A stretch of 64,000 nt of DNA, from assembly GCA_039621445.1 (NCBI GenBank), contig CP154957.1, forward strand, positions 11,427,845 through 11,491,844. Reading direction: 5' to 3'. Source of the stretch: Euglena gracilis (lineage: Eukaryota > Euglenida > Euglenophyceae > Euglenales). Shown here in pieces: positions 12,230 through 22,531 of the stretch. Both the position numbers and the translations under genes were made by a program. Every line of letters begins with the position of its first letter. Positions within the stretch are counted from its first letter, which is position 1. The notes under the pieces were generated by a model. It was not told the DNA's origin and searched no databases. It was given only the letters and a program-made list of their open reading frames with translations.

Positions 12230-13400
12230 ACAGGGGGGGGGGAGGCCCCCCCACCCGCCCTGGAGGGGGGTCCCAGGGGACCCATTAACTGTCCCCAAGG
12301 CCAGTTATCCCACCCCCCGGGGGGGGGGGGGTTGGCCGGACCCACCCCCCCCTTCCCCCGGGGGGTCCAAGACTAAAAAAAACCCATGGTCTGGGAGCAT
12401 CAAGGTAACGTTCGGCCTAAACATCACACCCCAAATTTTCCAGGGGCTAATATGTACCTTCAAAAAAGAGGATGGGACCAGGCTGAATTTGACCAACCCC
12501 AGGGGGGGGGAGAGGAGGTCTGGGAGTGCCCTTGAATGCCTGTGCAGGCAGGCACTACCACCCCCCCCCCTAGTTGCACCAAGGTTTCTTGTCTGTTTGT
12601 GGCCGGCACTAAATCAGTTTGCTGTGTGGTGAGTGAGTGGTACTACCCCCCACCCTCAATCAGCCCCTCCAGGGGGCGGGTGCCTGTGGTCGTGGGGCAG
12701 AAAGCGTCCAAATATGGGCTTTTCTGGGCTTCCAGCGCCTTCGGCACTGGATGTGCCTTGGTTGAGTGCCCAGGCACTATTTGGTCGGGGGCTTGGATCT
12801 CAGCAGCCAGGCACCCCCCCCCCCCCAGGGTGGGGTCGGCACTGCCTGAAAATTCAGCCTGGATGGCACTACAGGGGATTTCAGGTGGACACGGAGAGAG
12901 CAAAACCTCCGAAAAGGACAATGTGTGCATGTTTGCTCCCTTGTTAACTACATTCCCAGGCGGTTCAGCCCTCAGGACATTAAGCGGCCCATCAGCTGCC
13001 CTCCCCCCCTTACCAGGCTGTCTGGGAAGGCCTGGTGGGGGGGGGGTCGGAGCCCCCCCACCCACCAGGATGGGGATGGGGGGTGGTCGACCCCCCACTG
13101 ACCACCTGTAGGGTTGCGGGGTTTCCCGTACAGCCCTGCCCCCAACCCTCCCCCTTAGTTGCACTCAGGCTTCTTGTCTGTTTATGGCCGGCGCTAACTT
13201 CGCTTCTGGCCCAGTTTGCGCGGTGAGTAGCCAGGGACTCCTCACACCAGTACCCTTGCGTTGCTCCCCCTGGCTGGGTGAGCGGCCCTGGTGTAATTCC
13301 AGCGCTGTGGGGACATACACTCACCCCCAACCCTCCCCCCCCTGGCCCCACCCCCGGAATGCACCGGACAGGTGAGGGGCCGCGGCCATTTTTCACAGAT
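12230..13400. repeat. C/G-run repeats and inverted fragments of the 262-bp repeat
   Basis: It starts with C/G-run palindromes (12230-12500). Segments at about 12567-12640 and 13150-13330 are reverse-orientation partial copies of the 262-bp direct repeat found at 7458 and 8392. They contain, in reverse, GGCCGGCGCTAACTTCGC and the hairpin end. No convincing gene. Confidence 0.6.
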
Positions 13401-13406
13401 TTTCTC

Positions 13407-13563
13407 GAACAACACAATTTGCCAGGGGAGAGGTCAGCGCCTCCGGGGGTGTAGTAACCGCTGGTGGGGGGGAGGGCGCCGTTGGCCGTGGCGGGTGCGC
13501 GTGGGGAGAGGGCCCCGGCGCCCACCGACGAGGAGCGGGGGCGGGGCCAGGCCCGGGCAGCGT
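13407..13563 (-). CDS. Host-gene exon (candidate)
   Basis: Minus-strand block after acceptor GTTTGCAG. The best frame (phase 1 entry) contains ALSPRAPATANGALPPTSG and then YYTPGGADLSPGK. The lower boundary is uncertain; a GTTGTT donor is possible. Low-complexity Pro/Ala-rich protein, no family recognised. Confidence 0.45.
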
Positions 13564-13619
13564 CTGCAAACGTCCATTGTCACATGCAACAGCGGGGGGG
13601 GGGGTGCAACATGGACCCT

Positions 13620-13790
13620 CAACAAAAACGCGACACAAAAAAAAACACACAAAAAACACATAAAAAAACACACAAAAAACACATAAAAAACACACATAAA
13701 AAACACATAAAAAACACATAAAAAACACATAAAAAACACATAAAAAACACATAAAAACACATAAAAAACACATATTTTGCCAAAATCAAA
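13620..13790. repeat. ACATAAAAAAC minisatellite
   Basis: An 11-12 bp unit, ACACATAAAAA, is tandemly repeated about a dozen times. Non-coding. Confidence 0.9.
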
Positions 13791-13957
13791 AACGCAAAAA
13801 AAACCACAAAAAATTTGTTTGCCCCCCCCCCCCCCTGCTTGCAATATGGGCTCTCACTCTGATTCCGATTTCGCGGTCGCGGTGCATTGAAGCCCCGAGG
13901 ACCTATCTGTGAAAGCCAACTTTTTTGGCAACGTTGGAAGAAATGCAGACATGGCAC

Positions 13958-14142
13958 ACCTACCCCTCCCCGGGAATCTGTCACATCGCGTCACGTCACG
14001 TCACGTCACGCCACGTCGCACAGGACGGCCGGTACTGGTGACTGTGACAACTCCTGACAGGTTGGTCGGTAACGGAGACACTGACAGTTTCCCAGGCGGG
14101 ACCTTGACAAGTTCTTGGGCAATTTCCTGGGGGGGGGTAGGT
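13958..14142. mobile_element. Short inverted-repeat element, GACAGTTTCC family
   Basis: It runs from CACCTACCCCTCCCCGGGAA to TTTCCTGGGGGGGGGTAGGT, imperfect inverted termini that include the C/G run. The inside carries the family phrase CTGACAGTTTCCC. Better preserved relatives are at 62126-62295 and 49797-50027. It has no coding potential. Confidence 0.55.
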
Positions 14143-14286
14143 ATTGCAAAAGAAGAAATCAAAAGGCAGGCATGCTTCCACTCAGTGATAACCCAAGGAT
14201 GTGTGTGCTTTCAGCTCACTTTGAGCGGCAAACAAAAAGTGGCTGGTGGGTTGACAAGTGAGACGGCACGGAGGGCTGCCAACAAC

Positions 14287-14464
14287 CTGTGGGGGTGGCC
14301 ACCGTCTGGGCCGGACCTGTGCGGGCGGAGTGGGGCTGGACCGCCGTGTAGGTGGGCGGCTTGGCACCGCCGGGGGTCGGCGCGGACCTCGGCAGGGGGC
14401 CGTCCCCCGCGGAGCGATGCATTGGGCCGGCCCAGGCAAGTTCTGTGGCGGGGAGGGTGCAGGC
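14287..14464 (-). CDS. Host-gene exon (candidate)
   Basis: Minus-strand block of 178 bp with acceptor CCACCACCAG and a CACAG|GTTGTT donor, phase 0 at entry. The peptide begins ACTLPATELAWAGPMHRSAG and continues Pro/Thr-rich. It is the first host-gene exon downstream (in transcription) of the large inserted element at 16183-28910. No family recognised. Confidence 0.5.
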
Positions 14465-14514
14465 CTGGTGGTGGCGGCGAATGGGCCGCGCGTCGTCTAA
14501 CCCCCCCCCCAAAT

Positions 14515-15890
14515 AACCTGGCAAGGTTCCGGGTTATTAGATATTGGAACCAACTTTTGGCCCTGCCCCCCTCCCCTGCCAGGCTATTTGGGCCTTTATT
14601 CAGTGCCACGAAGGAACTTTGCCTATAAGGGGGGGGGTGCCAAGGGGGTGCGGGTTACTGGAACCATCTTTTTTGCCCCTCCCCCCGCCAAGTTGTTCGG
14701 CCATTGCCAGGAGCACCCGCTGGGTTATTTGGGGAGGGGGGGGTCAGGCCATCGTGCGCAAAAAAAACGGGGATCGAAAACGTCTCGGCAAGGTAGGTGA
14801 TAGGCGTAAGGGTGTTTTGCTGTCCCCGAAGCTCCACAGCTTTTAGCCCGAGACATGTCCCGAGAGGTCGTGTCGACGATACTTGTCTACTGCCGACAAA
14901 ATCCCCTGGGTTGGGACGAGGCATTGTTCCATTGAACTGGGGGGGGGGGAGCAGGTTGGTGCGATGGTTGGTGTGGCGTTTGAGATGTTTTCCCCTGAAG
15001 TCGAAGTGAGGGATTTCTTCCAGATTCCATGCTTTCTTTCTTCCAGCCTTGTTCCATTTTTGTTCGGGTTATCTGGTGAGATAGTTGCATTGCAATAACC
15101 CCTGGAACAGCACCTTTTGGGTTTGCCTGGAGCCTTTGACCCATTAATCTTGCATAATTACAACCTGATGAAGGCTTCGTAAGTCGGGGGGGGGGGGTAT
15201 TCATATTTGTCAAATCAAATCAAATCAAAATTTTTATTCGGATGTATTGAGGATTACTTCGGAATATCCAGGAATTCTTAACAGCACTGTGCCGAAGATA
15301 AATTTTCACCAATTCCAGCTGCCGAGACACATTTTCAAGGTGTCAGTGGACATCATACCACTGATTTGGTTCTAATGGAAATAAGAAATAAAGACGTTGC
15401 ATAGCAGCAGCCTTCAGAGTTTCCATTGCAATTCATGGCACTGTTCAGTGCCATGCGTCCAACGAAATTTCCTTCAAGAGTCCCAGAACTTTTTTCAGGA
15501 CATTTGGGACAGTTGAGGGTACTCAGGGATCCAATTCAGCTGTACTCGGCTTTGTTCAGGTTCATTCAAGACCGGAACATCTCCCAAATAAGTTAGCTTG
15601 AATTGCACAGCTCACAGGGACCCTTCCCACCCCAACTGCAACACAAATTGCCAATGGCTAAATGGTACAAGAATGGTACCCCCACCCCTGCGCTTGATGC
15701 GTGGGCCACAACTGAAGGAAAACCAAACGGACCAACCTTGGGGAGCCAAATTTGCATACGTCAAGAAGTTCGGCGGGCCATGCACAAATAGGCCAAAGCC
15801 TGAGAAGGGGGGGGGGGGCAAATTAAGGCCAAAGTTAAACTTGGGAGGGCCAAAGTTTGTATGCAAGGAGGAGAGCCCCAGGAGCGATTA
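14515..15890. other. No gene seen
   Basis: Intron-like DNA. At 14515-14760 repeated phrases such as CAGGTTATTTGG and GGAACCATCTTTTTT recur at 37520-37700, marking another dispersed repeat family. The remainder to 15890 shows no exon-like island. Confidence 0.55.
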
Positions 15891-15894
15891 GGGT

Positions 15895-16177
15895 TTTTTT
15901 TTTTAAAGCGCCTCAAAAAACCTCAAACGAACGCCTCAAAGTCCTTGGCCAAAATGCATTAAAAATATTACAGAACCTTAAAAAAAATAACAATTTTGGA
16001 AAATTTTTCGATATTCGAGCAGAAAATAAACTCGCAAAACCTTGGCAAAAACAAGCCAACTCAGGGGGGAAAAACACAGGAGAAATGATTTCTGGAATCG
16101 CTGGAAAATTTTGCATCAGAAAATTGGGTTTTTTCGACTCTTTGATTTTGGACCCCATTCGATGCTTGGATGGCCTT
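15895..16177. repeat. Left half of a dispersed repeat, target of the large insertion
   Basis: A-rich sequence homologous to 32838-33110; both share GAAATGATTTCTGG followed by ATCGCTGGAA. The homology stops at the left end of the 12.7-kb element. It resumes at about 29705-29815, where AGACGCCTTAA matches GGACGCCTTAA at 33112. The uninterrupted copy at 32838-33215 therefore acts as an empty-site reference. Confidence 0.65.
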
Positions 16178-16182
16178 TCTTA
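16178..16182. repeat. Target-site duplication, left copy (TCTTA)
   Basis: TCTTA abuts the outer end of the left terminal inverted repeat and is repeated directly after the right one (28911-28915). Confidence 0.75.
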
Positions 16183-16205
16183 CTTAGGCGGCGCGAATTG
16201 CCCAA
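16183..16205 (+). repeat. Left terminal inverted repeat, 23 bp
   Basis: It begins CTTAGGCGGCGCGAATTGCC and is the exact reverse complement of 28888-28910. Confidence 0.9.
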
Positions 16206-17098
16206 GCATTTTTTGTGTTTTTTGGTGTTTTTTGGCTGTTTTAAAAACAGTGAAAAAGGAACAAAATTTTTAGTTCGAAGGGTTACATGGCAGCTTTGGA
16301 CCAAAATTTTATGAAAGCGGTTTTGTGCGGTATTCCGCGCATCGTGCAGTACACAACGTAGAGGTACGTAAAAACAGGGATGTTGAGACCCCTGTAACAG
16401 GTGCCAGAAAAGTACTATATTGTAACGTGTGTACAACGTGGATGTACATTGGTGGTACGTCTGTCTTCACACAGTGTGTGAAGTGAGGTGCACAACACGA
16501 GTGTGTGCGGATTACCGCACAGAACAAACACAACGACGTGTGATACAGGGGTGTGTTGTGTGTCAGGTGTGTTGTGAAGGAAAACTGTGAAAACTGTGAA
16601 GTGTGGTTTAGGCGGATTACCGCTTCGTTCTTGTTCAGGCCGGGGAGTTACACAGGCAGGCGTCGCCGGGGAGAGGACCGCCCCCTCTTTCAGGGGGATG
16701 GGGCAGCCAGCTGTTGGCCCACCACCACACCCGGCGGACACACCCCCGTCACCGGCCACGGCTGGGCCACCGTCCCGGTGACGGTGAGGGCACACGGGAT
16801 GTGTCGGGGTGTGGTGCGACAGACAGGACGCTGCCCCCCGGTCCCCCCGGCCTCCCCACCATTTTTTGTTTACACTTCAAGTAAACGCGTCTGTCCTCTC
16901 ACGTAATCCGGCCCACACACCCATCACAAACGTTCGGCTGTGTTGTGCGGATTCCCGCCCAACATCAAATGCCTTCGTTCTGTGTTTCACAGGTTACACG
17001 GGTTACCGCCTGGACTTCGTAAACACCACTGCGTTCTCTTTACGCGGGCACGTGAACGGTGGAAACGCCGGTGTTTCCGCGACTGCGGTGATGGCTGG

Positions 17099-18438
17099 TC
17101 GCGAAACGCGACGCAGTGTGGTTGTCAGTAGAGGGGTGTGTGCGTTTCCAAACAGATGCACAACGGTCTGCGTGGTATGGAAAAGCCAACGGGATGTCTT
17201 GTGCGGGAATCCGTGCAACACATTCCGAGTGTGCCAAAAAGGAACAGTGAGGAGCCCGGGTGGTCCTTTGACCTCTCCGCACCGCCGGGGCAGGTTGCCC
17301 AGACCTCCCCAACGGGGGTGCGGTTGCGGCGTTTGCGGACCAACGCAGCTGGGGCGACGACGCCCGTCCCGGACTCCCCCGACCGACTGGTTAGGAAAAT
17401 GGATCCTGGGTGTTTGTGTTTCACGTTTTGGACGTTTGGTGGTACACCACTGCGTAGGGAAACCGGTTTTCCTCGCGATCGGAATGCGTAGGGCACCGGT
17501 CGGTTGTGCGCGTTGAGGTCTGGTGTGGGTGAGGGAGGCTGTGTGGTGTGGTGTTACACACCAACGGCGACGATGTGTGCGGGTTTCCGCGTACAAGAAC
17601 GGACCGACGCATTAGGCGTGAGGTCCATGGTGCACTGCACAAGACGTCCGCCCCGCCTCCCTCCTACGATTCTTGATCTGGATCGCGAGGCCTTCATTTG
17701 GTGTAACCGCCGGCGTGACCACCAACAGTGGTTTCGCGAATGTTACACAGTCCAAGTGTGATCTCTGGAGAGAGATGTTGGGCAAGTGGCTGTAACGGCC
17801 TCTTGTGGCCGAGCTCCCTGGGACCGCCCACCCCAGTGGGCAACGCCACTGGTTCCCCGGCCGGTGCGGTCACTTGCCTACTTTTTTCCTTGCGGACGAG
17901 TGCGTGTACGGGTATCCGCTCGGGCTGCGTGTATGTACACACGGCGTGTGTCCCTTTTGTAGGGTCTCTTTTCTTCTCTTCTGTGGTTGGTGTGGAGGAT
18001 GCAGGCTGAACGAAGCGGAAGCTGACAGCAGTTCGGTGTACCCCCGGGGGGTTGGTCTAGGCCACTGAGGGGACTCAGTGCACACGCCCAACTGGGCCGC
18101 ACAATTGCGTGCTGTAGACCTCCCCCGGACACGACTACCTGGTACCCTTTCGCGACTGAGGGTGGTTGGTGGTACACGACTGGTTTACGGTTCCTGTGTC
18201 GTTCGCGAGACACATCCGTAGGGTGGACTGCTGCTCCCTTGACATCACACAAAACAGGCCACCTTCTACGACGTGGAGCTGTGGTTTGTGCGGGAAACCG
18301 CACAAACCACAGCTCCACCCCCCAGATCACGGTGTTTTTCCAGGGGTTATGTCGCAGCGGCACATCCCGTTCGCGAGGGGGTACAAATCGCGAGAATTTC
18401 AACATCCGCTTGTACCACTAAACACTCTGGATCGCGAC
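17099..18438. promoter_or_regulatory. Cluster of nine TCGCGA palindromes
   Basis: TCGCGA occurs at 17099, 17473, 17683, 17734, 18150, 18203, 18371, 18388 and 18432. One per 4 kb is expected by chance, and I count only about six in the rest of the window. The position between the left terminus and the first gene suits a subterminal protein-binding array, for example for the transposase. The function is inferred. Confidence 0.55.
18273..18318. repeat. Perfect 21-bp-stem hairpin with GAAA loop
   Basis: GTGGAGCTGTGGTTTGTGCG plus G, then GAAA, then the exact reverse complement: a 46-nt perfect palindrome with a GNRA-type loop. It contains the shared CGG-GAAA-CCG core of the micro-hairpin family and is by far the longest member. 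Confidence 0.9.
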
Positions 18439-19035
18439 GAGGTCCCAGGGCCTTCGGTTTTGGAGGGCCGTCTTACCTGGAATCGCGCTCTTAATTGCGC
18501 CGTACGGACCGATCGGGGTACTGTTGCCCCCGCCGGCTTCCAAATTTGAGAAACCCTGAACAAACAGCAGCCTTCCATGGCTTTACACGGGAACCCGCAC
18601 AACAGCGCAGAATCAAACTCAAACAGCGTCGTGGTGAGTTACCAGCAAAGGAAATACAAATTCATTGTGACGTTCCCACCAGTTGTGCGGAAACCTGCGT
18701 AGAAGCGGTCTACAATGGCTGCGGTGTGTGGTACAACACAGTGTGCCGCGATGACAGATTTGAATCCAAACACAGTGCAGTGTTGTGCGGATTCCCGTGT
18801 AAAGGACTGAGCCCTTGTCGACACGACAATATGACATTGCTCCACTGCCCACACGTGGGTGAAACTCCGTGGAAACTGCACATACGTGGGTGGTCTTTGT
18901 CCATTCACTGAAAACAGTGTTCAGCATGTACAGTAGATGTGTGTACATTGCGACCCTGAGTCACTCACACACCCTCTGCTGCGCGGTAATCCGCACAACT
19001 CTCATCTCTGTTGTCTCAGACTGTGCAAAAAAAAA

Positions 19036-22000
19036 ATGGCCGCCTCATCTGAGACGCTGGTGTTGCAGCTGGACCAGCTGCGGGGGTACCTTGCCGGTGC
19101 ACCTCCGGCGGATGGTTGGGCGATCCTGGAGGACGCCCTCCGAAGAGGCCACCTGGGAGCCCTCAACCTGGTGGAGACGGGCCTGGCCGTCAGGGCCAAC
19201 CGCCGGTCCCGTCGCAGCCTGCGGGAGGTACGGCGGGAGTACACCCGGCCCCCGTCCGAGCGGCCGATGTGGATGGCCCGCTTCACCGACGGGCTGCTGG
19301 CGCTGTGGAGGACGCTGCGACGGCTGGCTGTGCCCTTTGGCGAGCTGGTCACGCCGGCGGCCGCCCTGGCCCCCGCCCCGGCGCAGCAGACGCTGCAGGA
19401 CCTGCCCCGCGCTACCCGTCGACTGCTGCGGCCCGCCGGTCTGGTGGGCCCCACGGAGGAGCTGGTGCGGGAGCGGGCGCGAAGGGCCCGGGACGCAGTG
19501 CTGCGGGCGTTGGACGGCCACCAGTGCGTGCTGTGGCTGGACAACTTCTGCTGGCTGCGGTGGGGCACAGACCCCACCCAGCCCAGCTACAGTCGCAACG
19601 TCACCGCCCTGGGTTCAGGGTGCCTACTCTGTCTTCTGCTGTTGGCGAAGTGGGCCTGACCTGATGACCATCCGTGCATGACAAGACTTGCGCAGTTTTC
19701 CGCCTGGGAATGTTCTGTCTTGTAAAATGCACTGAATGAATGAACTGCTCAAGAACACCACGAGTTGGGGTGACACAGTTGGTGACAAGGGACAGGTGAA
19801 CGACGACACTGGTGAGAACAGAGCTGAACATCCCCCAAGGTGTGTACAGGGTTCAGTACAAAGGTGGTTGTCAGACGCGTTTGTACGGGTTTCCGTGTAA
19901 TCAGTGTTGGTTTGTACGGAAACCCGCACACTTCAGGGTTGTGTATGCGTACATGTATGTGCCTGGTTGGCTCAGTGAGCAGGCCCTCTGTGCGGTGACT
20001 GCTGCAGATTGACCCCCTGCGAACTCGTCAGGGCACTTTGACGCGGTCCGTGACGTTCCCCGTGTCCACGGGTCACCCGGAGTTCGGGACGGTGGTGCAG
20101 CACCTCCGCTGGGCGGCCGACCTGTGCCTGCAGTCGGCGAAGAAGCTGCACCAGGCGGTGCGCGGCCTCCACCGGGCGGAGCTCTCGGTGGACAACGTCC
20201 GCGTCCCGCTGGACATGCAGCGGGACGCGATGCGGTCGCTGCGGTGGAGGCCCTTCTCCCTGACCGAGCAGACGGTCAGCTCGAACCGGGACCTCCTCCA
20301 GCTCCTGGAGACCGTGCTGCAGCTGCAGGCGCGGTCGGGCCGTCAGCTGCCCCTCCTGGTGGATGAGAACATCCACTACCGCATCCTCCGCCTCCTGTAC
20401 TCGGCCCCGGCGCTGCGCTTCCGGATGGGGGAGCACCTCGCCAACGTCCCCCTGCTGTACGGCATCTGGCATGCCTACAAGCACACGGTGACGGTGGTGT
20501 ACCGGGCGTTCTTCCCGGTGCTGGCTCACCTGGAGGTGCCGGTTGGCGCCGGGGGCAGCCGGCAGCTCACGACGTCCCTGCGGTCGCACCGGAAGGTGCT
20601 GTACATGGAGAAGCTGTTCGCCAGCCTCCTGTTGACCCGGGCCGACGTGCTGCCCCAGCCAGGGTGACCACTGCCCGAGCTGGCTGCTTTCAGGCTGCAC
20701 CTGGTACATCGGACCAATGTTTGTGCGGTTATCCGCACAGTCATGTCGTGGGTCACTTGGTGTCACATCTCTCCCTTCTGTCCGTCACAGTCTGTCCGCT
20801 TTGTGCGGAAACCCGCGTAAAGGACCCTGGTGATAGGTCACGCAGGCCAACTTTGGGTGAAGACACTTCCAAAGCTCATCTGTCACTCTGACGTCACCTG
20901 GAGAGTCGTCTCCGGGAGGAGAGCCAGCGCGTGCACGTCTCCGCCCCCACTGCGGCCGACGCGTACGGCCCGCAGCTGCTCCTGGGGCTGCACCGCCTCC
21001 TGACCTTCTTCCTGCCGGCCCTCCTCCACCTCGGCTTCAAGGTGCGGCAGTGCACCTGGCGCGGACGCCCCGACGACGAGGTGAAGGGGGAGACGGCGCG
21101 GCAGGTGCTGGAGCGCTGCCTGGTCCTGCAGGCCCACCTCGAGCGGGCCATGAGTCCGCATGGCCTCCCCTCGGAGTACATGCGGACCATCTCCCTGGCC
21201 CTGCTGACCTGGCAGCCGTGGATGTCCCGCCTGCCCGGGTGCGTCTTCGTGGAGGAGGCCGGCGAGGCGATGCTGTCGCGCCTGTCAGGTGCCTGCCGTC
21301 GGTCGCCGTACGTCACGGACTTCCGGGGCACCCTGCAGCTGTTCCTCGGCCTGCCGCCGCCGTCGGGGGCGCCGCACGCCAGCCGGGGTTCCCTGCGGCT
21401 GGGACTGGTCGCCGAGAGAGCCGGCCGGGTGCGCCAGCTGGCGGACCACCCCGAGGGCCGCCCCTTCCCCCGCCGGGTGGACGCCACGCGGATCGCCTGG
21501 GTGGACGCCTCTGAGGTGGAGTTCCCCCGGTGGGGGTCCCCGCCCATCCTGCCGGAGATCGTGGACGTCCGGGCGCTGGAGGCCCTGATGCGGACCTCCC
21601 TCCTGACGTTGGTGAGCGGCCGGGCCCTGACCCCCGACATCCTGGTCTGGATGCGGGAGAACGTCGGGCCGGTGGACCCCCAGGAGTTCGCCCGTCGCCA
21701 GCGGGCGATGGACAACTTCCTCCACCAGCGGCAGCGGCGGCGCCGCAGCCCTACGCCTCCGGGGGACGTCGAACCGGCGACCAGCGGGCAGGCGGAAACC
21801 CGCGCAGAGGCGGCGGCCCGTGCGGAAACCCGTGCAGCAGCAGAACCTGCACCGCCGGGTATGAGGCCTGCTGAGGAGTCCCCGGTGGAGGGCCGGGTGC
21901 GGTTCACCCCGGAGGAGCCCAGTTCCTCCGCGGCCGAGGCGGCGGTGGTGCAGGCGCCTGCGGTGCAACCGGCATGGCCGGCGCTGGAGCTGCCCGAGGC

Positions 22001-22298
22001 GGAGAGCCTGTACGAGCCGCCCAGTACAGCGGAGTCGCTGTACGAGCCCCCGGGCACGCTGTCCGAGGGGTACGTCTCCCCGGCGGCCTCAGACGGCCTC
22101 GGCAGTCTGGGGGAGCTGCTGAGCAGCCGCCCGACGTCATCGGGGTCCTCCTCCTCGGATGAGGACCTCAGTCTCTCCCCGGCGGCGGTGTGTCCCTACC
22201 GGACCCCGGTCTTTCTACGTGCTCCTGAACCTTTCTGTATATCAGGGAGTCAGATGGAGGCCTTCAGAGCGAGGGTGAGGGTTTGTTTCAGAATGTAA
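19036..22298 (+). CDS. Putative DDE-type transposase, spliced, 3 exons
   Basis: Exon 1 starts at an ATG in a good context (A-run then ATGGCC at 19036) and runs to about 19610. Exon 2 is about 20008-20665. Exon 3 is about 20886-22298, with an alternative GTGAGG donor at 22275. Exon 1 contains CVLWLDNFCWLRWG followed by SRNVTAL. Exon 2 contains LPLLVDENIHYRILRLLYS and YGIWHAYKHTVTVVYRAF. These D-containing blocks resemble the catalytic D...D pattern of large eukaryotic RNase-H-fold transposases (DUF6589/KDZ-like), but I cannot assign the family and the third acidic residue is not identified. The exon 3 C-terminus is Ser/Pro/Glu-rich and disordered, with an AETRA repeat near 21790-21840 encoded by two micro-hairpins. 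The exon 1/2 junction is unresolved: acceptor CTGCAG at 20007 is good, but the donor in phase is only AAC|GTCACC or non-canonical. Exon 2/3 fits AGG|GTGACC to GGAGAG|TCG. Confidence 0.6.
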
Positions 22299-22531
22299 AG
22301 GGGGTGGCGGGCGGGTTTCCGTGCAAAAGCATTCTCCACCCAGCCAGAAGGGGGGTGCTCTGCGGGGTGGTCACTGCTGTGTTTCCTTTAATGACAATTA
22401 TTTTTTTGATTGAACTGAATGTCCCAGATTTTGTGCTTATTTATTTTCACAAAAGTGTTCGTGTGGGGACTGTTTCTGACCTGAATTTCCTTCATTTCGG
22501 CTGTTTTCACGCTGCCTTGTTTTTTTAGACC

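Noticed and set aside
17003-18549. Possible exons in the left arm of the transposon (for example 17265-17391, 17650-17750 and 18390-18549 on the plus strand)
   Set aside because: Frames are short, with no consistent splice phases and no recognisable protein features. The region is better explained by hairpins and TCGCGA motifs.
20894-22057. 387-codon minus-strand frame opposite the transposase exon
   Set aside because: It is an antisense shadow of a GC-rich exon. The plus-strand frame is longer, spliced in context and protein-like.
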